From Streptomyces violaceusniger Tu 4113 (GTDB lineage Bacteria > Actinomycetota > Actinomycetes > Streptomycetales > Streptomycetaceae), in the NCBI RefSeq assembly GCF_000147815.2, contig NC_015957.1, forward strand, positions 5,766,001 through 5,830,000: DNA of 64,000 nucleotides, given 5' to 3'. The notes under the pieces are model-generated. The model was not told where the DNA came from. It made no database searches and worked only from the letters and a program-made list of their open reading frames with translations. Shown here piece by piece: positions 25,101 to 36,268 of this stretch. The position numbers and the translations under genes are program-made. The first letter of the stretch is position 1, and every line of letters starts with the position of its first letter.

Positions 25101-28100
25101 CACCGGCCACCGGCGGCTGGTGGCCTATCTGGTGACCGGTAGTTCGGCCAACGCGGCCGCCGGTCCGCCCGCTGAGGCCGCCGATTTCCCCGATCCGGTG
25201 GAGCTGCGCAACCGGCTCAAGCGCACCCTGCCCGACTACATGGTCCCGGCCGTCTTCGTGACGCTGGAGCGGATGCCCCGCACCGACAGCGGCAAGGTTG
25301 ACCGGCGCGCGCTGCCCGCTCCCCCCGACCGGCCGGAGCAAGGGTCACCGTATGTGGCGCCCCGGACCCCGGCCGAGACGGTGCTGGCGGGCGTCTGGGC
25401 CGAGGTGCTGGGCGTCCCCCAGGTGGGTGTGGAGGACAACTTCTTCGCCCTGGGCGGCGATTCGATCCTCAGCATCCAGATCGTCTCCCGCGCCCGCCAG
25501 GCCGGGCTGACCCTCACCTCCAAGGACGTCTTCCGCCACCAGACCATCGCGGAACTCGCGTTGAGCGTCGAGGCCACCGGACGGCAGCCGCTTCCGGAGC
25601 CCGCCGGGGCGGTGGCCGGACCGGCGCCGCTGACCCCGATCCAGCACTGGTACCTCGACGGGCGGCGGACCGGCGAGCGGCACCACTTCACCATGAGCCA
25701 CCGGCTGGAACTCACCGGCGACCTCGACGAGGCCGCCCTGCGGCAGGCGGTGGACGCCCTGGTGGCGCAGCACGCGGCGCTGCGCACCCGCTTCCTGGTC
25801 GTCGACGGGCGGTGGCGACAGGAGGTCCTTCCCGCCGCCCCCGACGGTGTCCTGGTGCGGCACGACCTGTCCGGTCTTGATGATGCCGGACGCGCCGAGG
25901 CCGTACGGGAGGCCACGGTCGCGGCCCAGACGGGGCTGGACATCGCCGAGGGGGCGGTGCTGCGGGTGCTGCTGTTCACCTTCGGCGCCGGGCGGCCGTC
26001 CGAGCTGCTGCTCACCGCCCACCATCTGGTGGTGGACGGCGTCTCCTGGCGGGTCCTGCTCGGCGATCTGGAGACCGCCTACCGCCGCGCCGCCGCCGGT
26101 GGCCCGGCCACCCTGCCCCCGGCGAGCAGCGCCTTCACGCGGTGGGCCGCCCGGCTGGCGGAACACGTGCGCTCCGGCGGGCTCGACGGCGATCTGGAGT
26201 ACTGGACGGGCGTGGCGTGCTCCGCGCCCGCCGCGCTCCCCGTCGACCGCGAGGGCCCCAACACCCATGGGACGGCTGCCACGGTGACCACCGTCCTCGG
26301 CCGGGCCGAGACGGAGGCGCTGCTGCGCCAGGTCCCCGGTGTCTACCGGACGCGGATCAACGATGTGCTGCTGGGCGCGCTCGGCCGGGCGCTCGCGCGC
26401 TGGACCGGTGGGGACACGGTGCTGATCGGCGTGGAGGGACACGGCCGCGAGGATCTCTTCGAGGACCTGGATCTCTCCCGTACGGTCGGCTGGTTCACCT
26501 CCGAGTACCCGCTCGCGCTGGCCGTCGACGCCGAGGCGGGGTGGCGCGACACCCTCCGGTCCGTCAAGGAGCAGTTGCGCGCCGTCCCGCACCACGGGCT
26601 CGGTTACGGAGCGCTGCGCCATCTGGCCCCCGAGGGCTCCCCGGCCGGGGGGCTGCGGGGCGGCCCGTCGCCGCAGATCGTCTTCAACTACCACGGCCAG
26701 TGGGATGTGGCGGCGGACGACGGCGGCGCCCCCGGCCTCTACCGGGCCGCCCTCCCCGTGACCGGCCAGGACGCCCCGCCCGGGGAGATCCGCCCGTGTC
26801 TGCTGGAGGTCACCGGCGCGGTCCAGGACGGCCGGCTGGAGCTGGGCTGGAGCTATCCGGCCCGGATGTACGACGAGGCGACCGTGCGCCGGCTCGCGGA
26901 CGACTGTCTGGCCGCGCTGAAGGAGATCGTGGCGCACTGCGCGGAGCCCGGCGCGGGCGGGCGCACCCCGTCCGACTTCCCGCTCGCCCGGCTCGACCAG
27001 CACCAGGTGGACCTGATCGCCGGTGACGGCGGCGTGGTGGAGGACGTCTATCCGCTGACCCCGCTCCAGGCCGGCATGCTCTTCCACGGCCTCGTGGACA
27101 GCGGTGCCACCGGTGGCGCCTACTTCGACCAGATCGCCATCCGGATCGGCGGGATCGCCGACCCGGACGCCTTCGCCGACGCGTGGCAGCGGGTGGTGGA
27201 CCGTACGCCGGGCTTACGCAGCTCCGTCCGCTGGGAGGGGCTCGCCGAGCCCGTCCAGCTCGTCCACCGCCGGGCCGGGTTGCCCACCGCCCGGCTGGAC
27301 TGGCGGGGGCTGACACAGTCCGCGCGGGAGGAGGCGCTGGGCCGGCTGCTGGCCGAGGACCGCGCCGCCGGGATGGCACTCACCTCGGCCCCGCTGAGCC
27401 GGATCGCGGTGGCCGGGCTGCCCGATGACGAGGTCATGCTGGTGTGGACCTCCCACCATCTGATGCTCGACGGCTGGAGCACCGGTCAGATCTTCGCCGA
27501 GGTGTGCGAGACCTACGCGGCCCTCGTCGCCGGCCGCACACCGCAGCCGGCCGCGCGCCGGCCCTTCCGGGACTTTCTGCGCTGGCTGCGCGAACAGGAC
27601 CAGGAGCGGGCGGAGCGCCACTGGCGCGGGGTGCTGGCGGGGTTCGGCGCCCGCACGCCACTGCCGTACGACCGGCCGCCCCGGGAGGCGCATTGCACCA
27701 CCTCGACCGCGCTGACCCGGCTGGAGCTGACCGAGGAGGTGTCCGCCCGGCTGCGGGAGACGGCGCGCGGCGGCGGGCTGACGGTCAACACGGTGGTTCA
27801 GGGGGCGTGGGCGCTGCTGCTCTCGCGGTACGGCGGTGAGCGCGATGTGGTGTTCGGCACCACCGTCTCGGGCCGTCCGGAGGGGCTGCCGGGCGTGGAG
27901 ACGATGGTCGGCATGTTCATCAACACGGTCCCCACCCGGGCCGTGGCCGAGGGCGGCCGTGAGGTCGTGGAGTGGCTGCGGGAGCTTCAGGAGCAGCAGA
28001 GCGAGTCCCGCCGCTTCGACTTCGTCGCCCTCCCCCGGATCCAGGCCCTCAGCGCGCTTCCGGCCGGTGAGACGCTCTTCGACAGCATGGTGGTGTTCGA

Positions 28101-31100
28101 GAACTACCCCTTCGACGAGGCGTCGGCGGCCGGTGCCGGGATCCGTGTCCGGGAGGTGCGGGCCGAGGACTCCACCAGTTTCCCGCTGTGTCTGCGTGCC
28201 TATCTCGGCGACCGGCTGGGCTTCGACATCGCCTACGATCCGGCGCTGTTCGACGCGGCCACGGTGGAGCGGGCGGCGGCCCATCTTCAGACGCTGCTGA
28301 CCGGGATCGCGGACGGCGCCGGACGGTCCCTGGACGAGCTGCCGCTGCTGACGGCGGCGGAGCGCCTCCGGGCGATGGGCGAGTGGAATGCCACCGCCCG
28401 GCCGCTGCCGGAGGGCTCGCTGGCCGAGCTGTTCGCCGAGCGGGCCCGCCGTGCCCCGGACGCCGTCGCCGTCACCGACGGCGCCACCTCGCTCAGCTAT
28501 GCCCAACTCGACGACTGGGCCAGCCGGTTGGCGGAACACCTGATGCGGTCCGGGCTACGGCCGGAGGACCGGGTGGCGCTGCTCATGGACCGGTCGGTGG
28601 AGCTGGTCGTGGCCCAGCTCGCGGTGGCCAGGGCCGGTGGGGTGTACGTACCGGTGGACGTCCGCGCCCCGGGCGATCGGCGGCGGACACTGCTGGACCA
28701 GGCGGGCGCCGCGGTGATGCTGACGCCGGAGGAGGTGGCCGCCGCGCGGGAGGCCGAGCCGATGGCGCATATGGTGCCGGTGCACCGGGACCAGTTGGCG
28801 TATGTGATGTTCACCTCCGGGTCGACCGGTGTGCCCAAGGCCGTGGGGGTGCGCCATCGCGATGTGGCGGCGCTCGCCCTGGACCGCGCCTTCGCCGGTG
28901 GCGGGCATGAGCGGGTGCCGTTGCACTCGCCGGTGGCGTTCGACGCCGCCACCTACGAGATGTGGGTGCCGCTGCTGGGCGGTGGCCGGGTGGTGGTGAC
29001 ATCGGGCGAGCTGGACGCACTTGCGGTGCGCCGGCTGGTGGCCGGGCAGGGGATCACCGGACTCTGGCTGACCGCCGGGCTGTTCCGGCTGCTGGCGCAG
29101 GACGAGCCGGACTGCTTCGCGGGGCTGCGCGAGGTGTGGACGGGTGGCGATGTGGTCCCCGCGGCCTCGGTGCGCCGGGTGCTGGACCGCTGTCCCGGGC
29201 TGACCGTCGTGGACGGGTACGGGCCGACCGAGACGACGACCTTCGCCACGTCCTTCCCGATGTCCCGCGCCGACGAGGTGCCCGAGGTGGTACCGATCGG
29301 CCGGCCGCTGGACAACATGCGGGTCCACGTCCTGGATGCGCGGCTGCGGATCGTGCCGCCGGGGGTGGTCGGGGAGCTTTTCCTCGCCGGGGAAGGGGTG
29401 GCGCGTGGCTACCTCGGCCGTCCCGGTCCGACCGCCGCGGCGTTCCTCGCCGATCCGTACGGGCCCGCCGGGGAGCGGATGTACCGCACCGGCGATCTGG
29501 CGCGCCGCCGGCCGGACGGCACGGTGGAGTTCCTCGGCCGCGCCGATGACCAGGTCAAGGTCCGTGGCTTCCGGATCGAGCCGGGCGAGGTGGAGGGGGT
29601 GCTGGCCGGGCATCCCGAGGTGGCGGATGTCGCCGTGGTCGCCCAGAGCGGCGGTCCCGGTGGGAAGCGGCTGGTGGCCTATGTGGTGGCCGGTGGCGAC
29701 GGGGCGGTGGACGGTGCGCGGCTGCGGGCGTACGCGGCGGAGCGGCTCCCGGACTATATGGTGCCGTCCGCCGTCGTCCCGCTGGAGGTGCTGCCGCTCG
29801 GCCCGACCGGGAAGCTGGACCGCGCGGCGCTGCCCGCCCCGGGCCCGGACATCCGCCGCACGCTCTACCGCGCACCGCGCGAGGGGGCCGAACAGGCCGT
29901 GGCGGCGGTGTGGGCCGAGGTGCTGGAGGTGGAACGGGTCGGCGCCGGGGACAACTTCTTCGAGCTCGGCGGCGACTCGATCCTCTCCATCCGGCTCACC
30001 TCACGGCTGCGGGAGGTGCTCGGGGTGGAGCCCTCGCCCCGCCTGGTGTTCACCCATCCGACCGTCGCCGCCCTGGCCGAGGCGCTCGGTGGCGCGGACG
30101 GCCGCGCCCGGGACCGATCCGCCCCGATCACACCGGTGGCCCGGGACGGCGAGCTGCCGCTGTCGTATCCGCAGCAACGTCTGTGGTTCCTGGACTCCTT
30201 CGCGCCGGACAGCGCCGAGTACATCACCCCGCTGGCGCTGCGGATGCGCGGAGCCCTCGATGTGGACGCGCTCGGCGCGGCGCTGACCGCGCTGGTGGCG
30301 CGGCATGAGTCACTGCGGACCACCTTCGACGCGGTGGACGGCCGCGGGGTGCAGATCGTGCACGACCCATGGGAGATCCGGCTCGACCCGTACGATCTGT
30401 CCCATCTCCCCGCCGACGGGCGGGAGGCGGAGCTGGTGGAGCTGCTGGCGTACGAACGGGCGCGCCCGTTCGATCTGCGGCGCGGACCGCTGCTGCGGAC
30501 CGGGCTGATCCGGCTCGGCGGCCAGGAGCACGTACTGAGCCTGACGCTGCATCACATCATCACCGACGGCTGGTCCACCGGTGTGCTCACCGGTGATCTG
30601 CGGGAGCTGTACCGGGCGGCGCTGAGCGGTGAGCCCGCGGCGCTGCCCCCGCTGCCGGTGCACTACGCGGACTTCGCCGCCTGGCAGCGCGGCGAGCTCA
30701 CCGCTCCCCGCGCGGATGAGGAACTTGCCTACTGGGCACGCCAGTTGGCTGGCGTCCCGCCGCTGGAGCTGCCCACCGACCGGCCCCGGCCCGCGGTGCG
30801 GACGAAGCACGGCGCGACCGTGGAGTTCACGGTGCCCGCCGAAGTGAGCCTGTGCCTCAAGGGGTTCGGGCAGGCGCGGGGAACCACTCTGTTCATGACG
30901 CTGGTGGCGGCGTCCCAGATCCTGCTGGCCCGGCTGTCGGGCGGGCGGGACATCGCCGTGGGCACCGTCACCTCGGGGCGGGAGCGCCCCGAGGTGGAGC
31001 GGCTGATCGGCTTCTTCGTCAACACCCTGGTGCTGCGCTCCACGGTCGATCCGCATGCCCCGTTCGGGGACTTCCTGGCCGAGGTGCGCGGCACCGTCCT

Positions 31101-34100
31101 GGACGCCTTCGCCCATCAGGCGGTGCCGTTCGAGCGGGTGGTGGACGAGGTGCGGCCGGTCCGGGACACCAGCCGGACACCGCTGTTCCAGGCGATGGTG
31201 GTGCTGCAGAACGCCCCGGGCCGGGCGCTGGAGCTGCCCGGTCTGGAGCTGGCGGACGTGGAGCTGGACACCGACACCGCCGCCTTCGACCTCACCTTCG
31301 AGTTCGCCGAGGCCGAGGGAGGGGTGCTGCGCGGGCTGATCGGCTACAGCACCGACCTGTTCGACGCCCCGACCGTGGAGCGGATGGGCGGCGCCCTGCG
31401 CACGCTGCTCGCCGGGATCGCCGAGGATCCGCGGCGGCCGGTGGGCGCACTACCGCTGACCACCCCGGGCGAGCTGCGGCGCACCCTGGTCGAATGGAAC
31501 GACACCCGGCGCGAGGTGGACCCGGCCACGCTGCGCGAGCTGTTCGAGCGGCAGGCGGCCGTCTCCCCGGATGCCACGGCCGTACGGTACGGGAAGGGCG
31601 ATCTCACCTTCGCCGAGCTGGAGACGGCCGCGAACCGGCTGGCGCACCGGCTGATCGGCCAGGGCGTGGGGCCGGAGCGCCTGGTGGCGCTGGTGCTGCC
31701 GCGCTCGGTGGAGATGCTGGTGGCGCAGCTTGCCGTGGCGAAGGCGGGCGGTGCGTTCCTGCCGGTCGACCCCGGCTATCCCGAGGAGCGGGTGGCGTTC
31801 ATGCTGCGGGACGCCGCGCCCTCGGTGGTGCTCGACGACGCGGCCTCGGTGTGGACCGAGGACGGCCCCGCCGGGCCACCGCCCGGCCGTGGCCTGACGC
31901 CGGACCATCCGGCGTATGTCATCTACACCTCCGGATCCACCGGTGTGCCCAAGGCGGTCGTGGTCACCCATGCGGGGCTGGCCAGCTTCTCGGCGGCCGC
32001 GGCCGCGCACTACGACGTGCGGGCCGGGGACCGTGTGCTCCAGTTCTCCTCCCCCAGCTTCGACGCCTCCGTCCTGGAGCTGTGCGTCTCGCTGCCCCGT
32101 GGCGCGACGCTGGTGATCGGTGACGAGGGCCCGCTGCTGGGCGAGCGGCTGGCCGAGGTGCTCGGCGGGCAGCGGATCACCCATGCGCTGATCCCCCCGG
32201 CCGCGCTGGCCACCGTGCCGGAGGCGGCGTGGCGGGCGGGGTTGCCGGATCTGCGGACCCTGATCGTCGGCGGTGACGCCTGCTCCGCCGAGCTGGTGGA
32301 CCGCTGGGCGCCGGGCCGGCGCCTGGTCAACTCCTACGGCCCGACGGAGGCCACGGTGGTGAGCACCTGGTCCGGCCCGCTCACGGCGGGGTCGGGAGCG
32401 CCGCCGATCGGCCGGCCGATCCCGAACACCCGGGTCCATGTGCTGGACGAGGCGCTGCGCCCGGTGCCGGTAGGCGTGGCCGGGGAGCTGTACGTGGCGG
32501 GCGTCGGTCTGGCGCGCGGCTATCTGGGCCGTCCGGGGCTGACCGCCGCCCGGTTCGTGGCCGATCCGTTCGGCCCGGTGGGCGGCCGGATGTACCGCAC
32601 CGGCGATGTGGTGCGGTGGACCGGCGACGGTGAGCTGAGGTTCCTGGGCCGGGCCGATGACCAGGTCAAGGTGCGGGGCTTCCGGATCGAACTCGGCGAG
32701 GTGGAGAGCGCGCTGCGGCGCAGTCCGGAGGTGCGGGAAGCGGTGGTCGCCGTACGCGAGACCGCCCCGACCCCGGAGCAGCCGTCCGGCGGGAAGCGCC
32801 TGGTGGGCTATGTCGTCCCGGCGCCGGGCGCCGCGCCGACCGCCGCCTCGCTGCGCGACGTCCTCGGGCAGACCCTTCCGTCCCATATGGTGCCGTCCGC
32901 GTTCGCCACCCTGGACGCCCTTCCGCTCACGCCCCACGGCAAGGTCGACCGCCGGGCCCTGCCCGATCCGGATCCGGCGCCCGTCACCTCCGGTGCGGGC
33001 CATGTCGCCCCGCGCACCCCGATGGAGCACCGGATAGCGGACATCTGGGCGGATGTGCTCGGTCTGGAGCGGGTGGGCGTGGAGGACAACTTCTTCGACC
33101 TCGGCGGGGATTCCATCCTCAGCATCCAGGTGGTCTCCCGCGCCCGCCAGGCCGGGCTCCGGCTGACCACCAAGGACCTGTTCGCCCATCAGTCGGTGGC
33201 CGCGCTCGCCACCGTGGCCACGGCCGAGCGGGACGAGGTCCGTGCGGAGCCGGTGACCGGGTCGCTTCCGCTCACCCCGATCCAGCGCTGGTTCTTCGCC
33301 ACCCACACCGTGAATCCACGCCACTTCAACCAGTCCACCCTGCTGGAGCTGCACCAGGAGCCGGACGAGAAGGCGCTCGAGGGGGCGCTGGCCGCGCTCC
33401 TGGTCCACCACGATGCGCTGCGCACCCGGTTCACCGAGGACGGCGGCGAATGGCGGAGCCACGTCCCCGAACCGGAGGCCGAGGTCGCCGTCCTGGACCG
33501 CCAGGACCTGTCCGGCCGGCCGGCGCGGGAGGCGGACGCGGCGATGGAGAAGGCCGCCGACGCGCTCCACGCGGACTTCGACCTCGGCCGGGGGCCGCTG
33601 CTGAAGGCCGCGCTGTTCCGCTTCGGCGAGGGCCGGCGGCCGTTCCTCTTCCTGACCGCGCACCACCTGGTCATCGACGGGGTGTCCTGGCGGATCCTGC
33701 TGGACGATCTGGACATCGCCTATCAGCAGGGCGTACGCGGCGAACCGGTGGACCTCGGCTCCAGGACCACCGCCTTCCGCGACTGGGCGCGGGGGCTCGC
33801 CGAACATGTCGCGGGCGGCGCGCTCGACCACGAGGCCGACCACTGGTGCGGGGCGCTCGACGCACGGCCGCTGCCGGTCGACCATCAGGTGGCCGCGCCG
33901 GGGTCCGAGATCCGTACGGTGCCGGTCGAGCTCGACGAGCGGGACACCGAGGCGCTGCTGCGCTCGGCGCCCACCGCCTATCGCACCCGGATCAACGATG
34001 TGCTGCTCGCCGCCCTCGCGCTGGCGCTGTCCCGCTGGACGGGCCAGGAGCGGGTATCCGTGGAGCTGGAGGGCCATGGGCGCGAGGACATCCTGGACGG

Positions 34101-34602
34101 GGTCGATCTCTCCCGTACGGTGGGCTGGTTCACCACCATGTACCCGGTCTCCTTCGAGCTGCCGGACATCCCCGAGAGCGGGCCGGCCGACTGGCGCGGT
34201 CTGGTCAAGTCGGTCCGGCGGCGGCTGCGGACCGTCCCCGGCAACGGCTTCGGCTTCGGGGCGCTGCGGGCCTTCGGCCCGCCCTCGCTGCGTGAGCGGC
34301 TGTCCCGCCACGGCGCCGGGCCGCAGATCGTGTTCAACTACCTGGGCCAGTGGGACGCCCGGTCGGCGCGGTCGCAGGGCGGTCTGGTGCACGCCGAGCA
34401 CGGGTCGTTCGGCCAGGACCACGACCCGCGCAAGGGCGGCTCCCATCTGCTGGAGGTGGTGGGCGCGGTGCAGGACGGCCGGCTCGGCTTCACCTGGCGC
34501 TACCGCCCCGATGTGCACGAGAGGGCGACCGTGGAGGCGGTGGCCGGGGACTTTGCGGAGGCGCTGCGCCGGATCGCCGCGGACTGCCGGGGCGCCGTAT
34601 GA
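14590..34602 (+). CDS. Nonribosomal peptide synthetase, five modules, ends in an epimerase without thioesterase
   Basis: A 6670-residue NRPS. Domains in order, in nucleotides: C 14715-16010, A 16075-17520, T 17570-17780, E 17830-19130; C 19230-20560, A 20610-22130, T 22160-22390; C 22440-23760, A 23830-25310, T 25340-25570, E 25620-26930; C 27035-28370, A 28425-29830, T 29860-30090; C 30140-31465, A 31520-32970, T 33000-33220, E 33260-34590. The first, third and fifth C domains open with LSFAQ/LSYPQ xRLWFLD/H (L-donor type) and carry HHIVTDG or HHIITDG. The two after E domains open with DVYPLTPLQ (D-donor type). Thus C-domain type matches the presence or absence of E upstream at each junction. 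The last recognisable motif is the E-domain FNYLGQW. No GxSxG thioesterase or reductase follows. The stop overlaps the exporter start (ATGA). Product release must therefore be in trans or on another protein (inference). Confidence 0.97.
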   Translation: MTSSRNDRASALPEELREALRRRLAGKAGRAAAIPRADRARPLPLSFAQERLWFLHTLQPEEAGYNSALALRLTGALDVAALSGALDALVERHEALRTTFDDIDGRPAQVVHPAAPVPLPVADLIGAHRGPEALDRLLLTEYARPFDLRTGPPLRALLIRLAEDEHVLLLTAHHIVTDGWSMGLLQGELCALYGAESGADPLPPVPVHYPDFAVWQRERLSGAALDRQLDYWKGRLDGVVPLELPTDRPRLPAPTSAGAIHEFTVDRATADRLRALAARERTTLFTALVAACQGLFARWSGQDDIAIGTVTSGRGRTELERAVGFFVNTVVLRSAVDTARSYRELLADAGATVLDAFAHDETPYQRLVEAVGARREAGRNPLFDVMVLLHSAPRSAPRLSGLAVASVDVPRQSATFDLSVEFVEDGEELRGLLEYSTELFDTATAERMAGHLLVLLDGVAADPDRPVRELSLLTDGERRRMTAAGRGPALAVEPATFPAVFEAQAARTPGATALVASDATYDFAGLNAAANRLAHHLIAQGVGPERVVGVKLPRTADMVVAILGVLKAGGVYLPLDPELPAERLAFLLADAEPVLVLDEAALRAVPATLPTADPTDADRTAALHPGSAAYVLYTSGSTGRPKGVAVEHRSMVNLLVGHRQGFVAEAGGGPLRAALTASFSFDTSLEGLLLLADGHELHLIDEATRLDPAALVEHIAEHRIDFLDLTPSYLRQLLPAGLLDHPRHRPRVLMLGGEALGPSLWLRLADAPGTTAYNFYGPTECTIDALAARIGGAGRPVVGRPLGNLRAYVLDSRLQPVPVGVAGELYLAGEQVARGYRGRPGLTASRFVADPYGPAGSRMYRTGDLARWTADGELDCLGRADHQVKIRGHRIEPGEIEAALLDLPAVAEAAVVAVTDDRGHTRLAAYYVPAPGGEPPASAELRAALGRTLPGHMVPGAFVALDAMPLNASGKLDRRALPAPRPDADRPERAAEAPRTETERELARIWAEVLGARTVGVSDNFFELGGDSILSIQIVARARQAGLALTSRDVFLHQTIAELAAAVTPRSAPGAPADEAVDAAGPAPLTPIQHWFFATHGPLRHFTMSMVLDPPHDLDEGALDAALDAVVAHHPALRTRFVQGDDGGWRQLADGVAGGPLLRHHDLAGLDGAEQTAAAEAAAAAARAELDLTTGALLRGALLRRGAGARPRLFLTAHHLAVDSVSWRILLGDLESAYRQAAAGEPVRLEPASAAFTTWAHRLVEQVREGLLDGDLAYWERVREAGGADLPVDRPGTATAGSTHTVRLTLDREVTDGLLRRVPAVYRTQINDVLLSALGRVLAGWTGEDRVLVAMEGHGREELDAAVELSRTVGWFTTQYPVALTLPAGDWGVVLRSVKEQLRALPHRGLSYEALAYLSAPDSPARALADAPLPGICFNYHGQWGSGGDGGAFTLTGKSLGRDLAADEPSVYPLDVSAVVAAGELELTWLFSDRVHDAATVRRLADGMLTALREIVAHCDGPGAGGRTPSDFPLARLDQAAVDRLVGNGREVEDVYPLTPLQEGMLFHRLVGGEEDVYLDQAVLTLEGVRDPEAFARAWQETVDRTPVLRSGVVWEGVERPLQIVRHRAEVPVTHLDWRGLSDERREAELERFRAQDLALGIDLATPPLMRLAIARLTDARVALIWTSHHLVLDGWSLAQVFTEVCERYTAATRGRTPALPARRPFRDYLQWLAGQDGQEAERHWRELLAGFTAPTPLPRDRVAVESHRARSSATVAVALTPEVSEELRRTARGGGLTVNTIVQGAWALLLSRYGGVEDVVFGTTVSGRPAELAGVESMVGMFINTLPTRVRVDAARNTGDWLRELQMAQSASRRQESVSLAQVSGWSELPAGTPLFDSMVAFENYPFDDSSAREAGLRIVEVQSVDATNFGLSLRAHLSDRLGFDLGYDPGLFDARTAAALADRLCLLLTAIAADTDRPLRALPWTSGEERRRILVEWGGGAAPATPERTLVELFEEQAARTPGAIAVSCAGESLSYAELDARASRLAHRLITEGAGRERYVALALPRSPDMIVAIVAVLKVGAAYLPLDPDQPSGRIARMLADAEPVVLLTTAALAARLGEDTAVARLCLDDPALIADLERRPAAVPAGSGPLPDSPAYAIYTSGSTGVPKGVVIPHANVVRLFSRTHAWFSFDASDVWTLFHSYAFDFSVWEIWGPLLHGGRLVVVPYAVSRSPEEFLRLLAQERVTVLSQTPSAFQGLMRADEENPGARLALRRVVFGGEALDARRLAGWYARHPDTAPVLVNMYGITETTVHVTYAPLDRATASLAAATGSAIGTGIPDLRVYVLDEGLQPVPPGAVGELYVAGAGLARGYLRRPGLTASRFVADPYGPVGSRMYRTGDRARWSADGELEYLGRADDQVKIRGFRIEPGEIEAALVAHPEVGDAVVTVREDQPGIRRLVAYVVAAGAAAPPDAAELREFLQRSLPAQMIPAAFLSLDALPLTANGKRDRGALPAPGPDGFAASAERIAPRTEAERTVARVWAEVLPVEEAGATDDFFALGGDSILAIRVASRLRTAFGVDVTPRALFTHTTVAELAAALTAPEERGSTDSIPAVPRDGELPLSFAQARLWFLDSFDDGGTEYVTPFALRLRGRLDTAALRTALDGLVARHEPLRTTFAEVDGRGVQRVHDPYPVALPSHDLTARPAADRERELARLLEREGATPFDLRTGPLLRASLIRLDDEEHVLTLTMHHIVTDGWSTAVIGADLSELYGAAVMARPPVLAPLPLAYADYAAWQRDPLGGAAAVEPQLEYWRARLAESAPLELPTDRPRPAVQTRCGALLEFALPAGLVERLRAAGRRGDATLFMTLLATCQVLLARWSGQQDIAVGTVTSGRERPELEHLVGMFVNTLVLRTRVDADQPFEELLTRVRGTVLDAFAHQDVPFERIVDALQPERDTSRTPLFQVMVALHNLGAEVPDLPGLTVEAVRVPGRTAVFDLGFDFVERLGALTGFVEYNTDLFDAATVERMTRQLRLLVEAVAEDPGLRVGELPLLTAGERRTVLEEWNDTALAVADTTFPRLFEEQAARTPGATALVAADATYDFAGLGARANRLAHHLIGLGVGPEKVVAVRLPRTADLMVALLAVLKAGGTHLYVDPELPAERARFLLEDAAPEVVLTPDVLRDATLDGLRDTDPTDADRLSPLLPGHTAYITYTSGSTGRPKGVAVEHRQLVNLCLDHAAELIAPHRTEAGRPLRAALTAAFSFDTSWEGAVFLAAGQEVHLVDDAVRLDPAALVALIDARGVDFVDLTPSYLHELMAAGLFARGPPRPRIVMVGGEALGTALWRELRAVPGVAAYNFYGPTECTVDAVYGDLAGLGERPLIGRPGRNLRAYVLDGALRPVPPGVPGELHLAGAQVARGYLRRPGLTAGHFVADPYGPPGSRMYRTGDRARWTADGALEFLGRADEQLKIRGLRIEPGEIEAALLDHPAIQEAVVVAREDTGHRRLVAYLVTGSSANAAAGPPAEAADFPDPVELRNRLKRTLPDYMVPAVFVTLERMPRTDSGKVDRRALPAPPDRPEQGSPYVAPRTPAETVLAGVWAEVLGVPQVGVEDNFFALGGDSILSIQIVSRARQAGLTLTSKDVFRHQTIAELALSVEATGRQPLPEPAGAVAGPAPLTPIQHWYLDGRRTGERHHFTMSHRLELTGDLDEAALRQAVDALVAQHAALRTRFLVVDGRWRQEVLPAAPDGVLVRHDLSGLDDAGRAEAVREATVAAQTGLDIAEGAVLRVLLFTFGAGRPSELLLTAHHLVVDGVSWRVLLGDLETAYRRAAAGGPATLPPASSAFTRWAARLAEHVRSGGLDGDLEYWTGVACSAPAALPVDREGPNTHGTAATVTTVLGRAETEALLRQVPGVYRTRINDVLLGALGRALARWTGGDTVLIGVEGHGREDLFEDLDLSRTVGWFTSEYPLALAVDAEAGWRDTLRSVKEQLRAVPHHGLGYGALRHLAPEGSPAGGLRGGPSPQIVFNYHGQWDVAADDGGAPGLYRAALPVTGQDAPPGEIRPCLLEVTGAVQDGRLELGWSYPARMYDEATVRRLADDCLAALKEIVAHCAEPGAGGRTPSDFPLARLDQHQVDLIAGDGGVVEDVYPLTPLQAGMLFHGLVDSGATGGAYFDQIAIRIGGIADPDAFADAWQRVVDRTPGLRSSVRWEGLAEPVQLVHRRAGLPTARLDWRGLTQSAREEALGRLLAEDRAAGMALTSAPLSRIAVAGLPDDEVMLVWTSHHLMLDGWSTGQIFAEVCETYAALVAGRTPQPAARRPFRDFLRWLREQDQERAERHWRGVLAGFGARTPLPYDRPPREAHCTTSTALTRLELTEEVSARLRETARGGGLTVNTVVQGAWALLLSRYGGERDVVFGTTVSGRPEGLPGVETMVGMFINTVPTRAVAEGGREVVEWLRELQEQQSESRRFDFVALPRIQALSALPAGETLFDSMVVFENYPFDEASAAGAGIRVREVRAEDSTSFPLCLRAYLGDRLGFDIAYDPALFDAATVERAAAHLQTLLTGIADGAGRSLDELPLLTAAERLRAMGEWNATARPLPEGSLAELFAERARRAPDAVAVTDGATSLSYAQLDDWASRLAEHLMRSGLRPEDRVALLMDRSVELVVAQLAVARAGGVYVPVDVRAPGDRRRTLLDQAGAAVMLTPEEVAAAREAEPMAHMVPVHRDQLAYVMFTSGSTGVPKAVGVRHRDVAALALDRAFAGGGHERVPLHSPVAFDAATYEMWVPLLGGGRVVVTSGELDALAVRRLVAGQGITGLWLTAGLFRLLAQDEPDCFAGLREVWTGGDVVPAASVRRVLDRCPGLTVVDGYGPTETTTFATSFPMSRADEVPEVVPIGRPLDNMRVHVLDARLRIVPPGVVGELFLAGEGVARGYLGRPGPTAAAFLADPYGPAGERMYRTGDLARRRPDGTVEFLGRADDQVKVRGFRIEPGEVEGVLAGHPEVADVAVVAQSGGPGGKRLVAYVVAGGDGAVDGARLRAYAAERLPDYMVPSAVVPLEVLPLGPTGKLDRAALPAPGPDIRRTLYRAPREGAEQAVAAVWAEVLEVERVGAGDNFFELGGDSILSIRLTSRLREVLGVEPSPRLVFTHPTVAALAEALGGADGRARDRSAPITPVARDGELPLSYPQQRLWFLDSFAPDSAEYITPLALRMRGALDVDALGAALTALVARHESLRTTFDAVDGRGVQIVHDPWEIRLDPYDLSHLPADGREAELVELLAYERARPFDLRRGPLLRTGLIRLGGQEHVLSLTLHHIITDGWSTGVLTGDLRELYRAALSGEPAALPPLPVHYADFAAWQRGELTAPRADEELAYWARQLAGVPPLELPTDRPRPAVRTKHGATVEFTVPAEVSLCLKGFGQARGTTLFMTLVAASQILLARLSGGRDIAVGTVTSGRERPEVERLIGFFVNTLVLRSTVDPHAPFGDFLAEVRGTVLDAFAHQAVPFERVVDEVRPVRDTSRTPLFQAMVVLQNAPGRALELPGLELADVELDTDTAAFDLTFEFAEAEGGVLRGLIGYSTDLFDAPTVERMGGALRTLLAGIAEDPRRPVGALPLTTPGELRRTLVEWNDTRREVDPATLRELFERQAAVSPDATAVRYGKGDLTFAELETAANRLAHRLIGQGVGPERLVALVLPRSVEMLVAQLAVAKAGGAFLPVDPGYPEERVAFMLRDAAPSVVLDDAASVWTEDGPAGPPPGRGLTPDHPAYVIYTSGSTGVPKAVVVTHAGLASFSAAAAAHYDVRAGDRVLQFSSPSFDASVLELCVSLPRGATLVIGDEGPLLGERLAEVLGGQRITHALIPPAALATVPEAAWRAGLPDLRTLIVGGDACSAELVDRWAPGRRLVNSYGPTEATVVSTWSGPLTAGSGAPPIGRPIPNTRVHVLDEALRPVPVGVAGELYVAGVGLARGYLGRPGLTAARFVADPFGPVGGRMYRTGDVVRWTGDGELRFLGRADDQVKVRGFRIELGEVESALRRSPEVREAVVAVRETAPTPEQPSGGKRLVGYVVPAPGAAPTAASLRDVLGQTLPSHMVPSAFATLDALPLTPHGKVDRRALPDPDPAPVTSGAGHVAPRTPMEHRIADIWADVLGLERVGVEDNFFDLGGDSILSIQVVSRARQAGLRLTTKDLFAHQSVAALATVATAERDEVRAEPVTGSLPLTPIQRWFFATHTVNPRHFNQSTLLELHQEPDEKALEGALAALLVHHDALRTRFTEDGGEWRSHVPEPEAEVAVLDRQDLSGRPAREADAAMEKAADALHADFDLGRGPLLKAALFRFGEGRRPFLFLTAHHLVIDGVSWRILLDDLDIAYQQGVRGEPVDLGSRTTAFRDWARGLAEHVAGGALDHEADHWCGALDARPLPVDHQVAAPGSEIRTVPVELDERDTEALLRSAPTAYRTRINDVLLAALALALSRWTGQERVSVELEGHGREDILDGVDLSRTVGWFTTMYPVSFELPDIPESGPADWRGLVKSVRRRLRTVPGNGFGFGALRAFGPPSLRERLSRHGAGPQIVFNYLGQWDARSARSQGGLVHAEHGSFGQDHDPRKGGSHLLEVVGAVQDGRLGFTWRYRPDVHERATVEAVAGDFAEALRRIAADCRGAV
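19141..22410 (+). other. NRPS module 6: C-A-T, threonine code
   Basis: The A-domain code read by eye is DFWSVGMVHK ([37 protein letters not shown]). This is one substitution class from the well-established DFWNIGMVHK threonine code. There is no E domain, so L-Thr is expected. It is the most secure substrate call in the window and a possible lactonisation point. Confidence 0.85.
22411..26940 (+). other. NRPS module 7: C-A-T-E, basic-residue code
   Basis: The code is DTEDMGFVDK ([37 protein letters not shown]), one conservative change from module 5. The same kind of basic amino acid in D-form is expected. E motifs [10 protein letters not shown] and EGHGRED are intact. Confidence 0.8.
26941..30110 (+). 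other. NRPS module 8: C-A-T, Val-like code
   Basis: The code DAYWWGGTFK is identical to module 2 ([35 protein letters not shown]). Unlike module 2, no E domain follows, so an L-residue is expected. The A3 motif ends PKAV rather than PKGV. Confidence 0.8.
30111..34602 (+). other. NRPS module 9: C-A-T-E, hydrophobic code, terminal module
   Basis: The code is DALLIGSVVK, one change from module 4 ([35 protein letters not shown]). The protein ends within about 40 residues of the E domain's last recognisable region. The chain would leave this protein as a D-configured thioester. No thioesterase, terminal condensation or reductase domain is present. Confidence 0.8.
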
Positions 34603-35855
34603 CCGCGGCCCCGCCGGTGTCCCCGCCGGTTCCCCTCTCGCGCAACCGGGACTACCGGCTGCTGTGGGGCAGTCAGGCGCTCTCGGAGTTCGGCTTCCAC
34701 GCGGCGGTGATCGCGTTTCCGCTGCTGGTCCTCGCGCTCACCGGCTCGGCCGCCGCCTCCGGCCTGGTCATGGGCACCATCGCCGCCGCGCAGATGGTGG
34801 TGGGGCTCCCGGCGGGTGTCCTGGTGGACCGCTACGACCGCAAGGCCATCATGCTGGGCTGCGAGGCGGCCCAGGCGGTCTCCGCGATCAGCCTGGTGGT
34901 CGCCGTGTGGGCCGGTGCGGCCAGCGTCTGGCACATGGTGGCCGTGGCGGCGGTGTTCGGGGCGAGCGCGGCACTCTTCGAACCGGCGGAGAACGCGTCG
35001 CTGCCGACCCTGGTGGCGGACGACCATCTGCCCACGGCGGTGGCGATGAACACGGCACGTGCCTCGATGGGCCAGCTCGCGGGCACCGCGACCGGCGGAT
35101 TCCTCTTCGCCGTGGGGCGGTTCGTCCCCTTCCTGGTGGACGCCGTGACGCATACGCTCTCCTTCGTCGCGCTGCTCTTCGTCAGGCTGCCCCGGCGCGA
35201 GCGGCCCCCCGGCGGAGTGGGCCCACTGGGCCGTGAGGCGCTGGCCGGGCTGCGGTGGGTGTGGCGGGAGCGCAGGATCCGGGTCACCGTGGCATGCGCG
35301 GTGGTGCTCAATCTGTTCTTCAGCGCCTTCTATCTCGTCGTCATCGTGCTCGCCGAGTCCCGGGGGGTGCCCTCCGGGGAGGTCGGTGTGATGGCGGCCA
35401 TGCTCGGGGTGGGCGGGGTGGCCGGCGCCTTGGTGGCGCCCGTGCTGTACCGGCGGCTGGGCTCGTACGGCGCCATCGTCGCGGTGTTCTGGGCCCTGGC
35501 CGTTTTCGCCCCGGTCACCGTACTCGTGGACAGCGGCTATCTCATCGGGGTGCTGTTCGCCCTGATGGCGCTGTTCCCGCCGACGGCCAACACCGCGATC
35601 ATGACCGATCAGCTACTGCGCACCCCGGACGAGCTGCGCGGCAGGCTCACCAGCACACTCGTGCTGGCCTGCGGAGCCGCGGGCGCGGCGGGCCCCGCGC
35701 TGGGCGGATCGCTCGCCCAGATCGTGCCGGGCGACCGGGCGATCCTGCTCTGCGCGATGGGGATGGCCGCCGCGGCCGTCCTGGCCACCGCCAGCCCGAC
35801 CCTGCGCACGCTGTCCCGGCGCCATGAGGAGGGGCAGCCGACGAAAGCCCACTGA
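34599..35855 (+). CDS. MFS exporter of the NRPS operon
   Basis: A 418-residue integral membrane transporter of the MFS_3/EntS-like group. About 11-12 hydrophobic segments run from about residue 25 (starting at [17 protein letters not shown]) to about 400. The cytoplasmic loop signature after helix 2 is present as [13 protein letters not shown]. The start ATG 34599 overlaps the NRPS stop as ATGA. An in-frame upstream extension into the NRPS coding region is an antisense-free shadow and is rejected. Translational coupling to the synthetase makes it the likely exporter and self-resistance pump for the peptide (inference from context). The C-terminal tail (residues about 400-418) is polar. Confidence 0.93.
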   Translation: MTAAPPVSPPVPLSRNRDYRLLWGSQALSEFGFHAAVIAFPLLVLALTGSAAASGLVMGTIAAAQMVVGLPAGVLVDRYDRKAIMLGCEAAQAVSAISLVVAVWAGAASVWHMVAVAAVFGASAALFEPAENASLPTLVADDHLPTAVAMNTARASMGQLAGTATGGFLFAVGRFVPFLVDAVTHTLSFVALLFVRLPRRERPPGGVGPLGREALAGLRWVWRERRIRVTVACAVVLNLFFSAFYLVVIVLAESRGVPSGEVGVMAAMLGVGGVAGALVAPVLYRRLGSYGAIVAVFWALAVFAPVTVLVDSGYLIGVLFALMALFPPTANTAIMTDQLLRTPDELRGRLTSTLVLACGAAGAAGPALGGSLAQIVPGDRAILLCAMGMAAAAVLATASPTLRTLSRRHEEGQPTKAH

Positions 35856-35915
35856 CCGTCATTTATCTCACCGACCATCCCCAACCTGACCGATCACCGA
35901 CAGGAGAGAACGACC

Positions 35916-36119
35916 ATGGACGACAACGCCCGCTACCAGGTGCTGCGCAACGACGAGGACCAGTACTCGCTGTGGCCCGCCGACCTCGAGGTGCCCGAGG
36001 GCTGGCGCCCCGTCGGCAAGGAGGGCACCAAGGACGAGTGCTCCGCGTACGTCGACGAGGTGTGGACCGATATGCGGCCGCGCAGCCTGCGTGAACGTAT
36101 GGCCAACGTGGCGTCCTGA
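35916..36119 (+). CDS. MbtH-like NRPS chaperone
   Basis: A 67-residue MbtH-family protein. These small cytoplasmic proteins bind NRPS adenylation domains and are often needed for their solubility and activity. The family signature is complete: NDEDQYSLWP near residue 12, PEGWRPVG near 27, and a Trp (VDEVWTDMRP) near 50, giving the three conserved tryptophans. The length is typical. AGGAGAG about 6 nt upstream supports ATG 35916. It lies 60 bp after the exporter in the same orientation and is followed by a strong hairpin, so it probably closes the NRPS operon. At least some of the nine A domains likely depend on it (inference). Confidence 0.97.
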   Translation: MDDNARYQVLRNDEDQYSLWPADLEVPEGWRPVGKEGTKDECSAYVDEVWTDMRPRSLRERMANVAS

Positions 36120-36139
36120 CCGGGGCCTCATCGGGCGGT

Positions 36140-36167
36140 GCGGCCGGCGCGTAACGGCGCCGGCCGC
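36140..36167 (+). terminator. Hairpin closing the NRPS operon
   Basis: GCGGCCGGCGC pairs perfectly with GCGCCGGCCGC (11 bp) around a 6-nt loop (36151-36156), starting 21 nt after the MbtH-like stop. No T-run follows, which is common for Streptomyces terminators. Termination is inferred from stem strength and position. Confidence 0.65.
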
Positions 36168-36268
36168 GACCGGGCCCCTCAACTTCCCCGTACCGGCAGG
36201 CGGTTTACCATCCTGGGAACAGTCGGCCGCGGCGCGAGCGATCGCGCCCGGATACGGAGGAGAGCCAC

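Noticed and set aside
34350..34598. Longer N-terminal extension of the MFS exporter
   Set aside because: The extension overlaps the end of the NRPS coding region and reads as Arg/Gly-rich shadow sequence. ATG 34599 gives the normal transporter start and an ATGA overlap.
34450..34602. Possible thioesterase domain at the end of the second NRPS
   Set aside because: The last residues align with the E-domain end. There is no GxSxG, and only about 40 residues follow its last conserved motif.
2..34602. Embedded methyltransferase, cyclisation or oxidase domains in the NRPS
   Set aside because: A8-A10 spacing is normal in every A domain, and all condensation-type domains have HHxxxD rather than DxxxxD, so no N-methylation or heterocyclisation domain is present.
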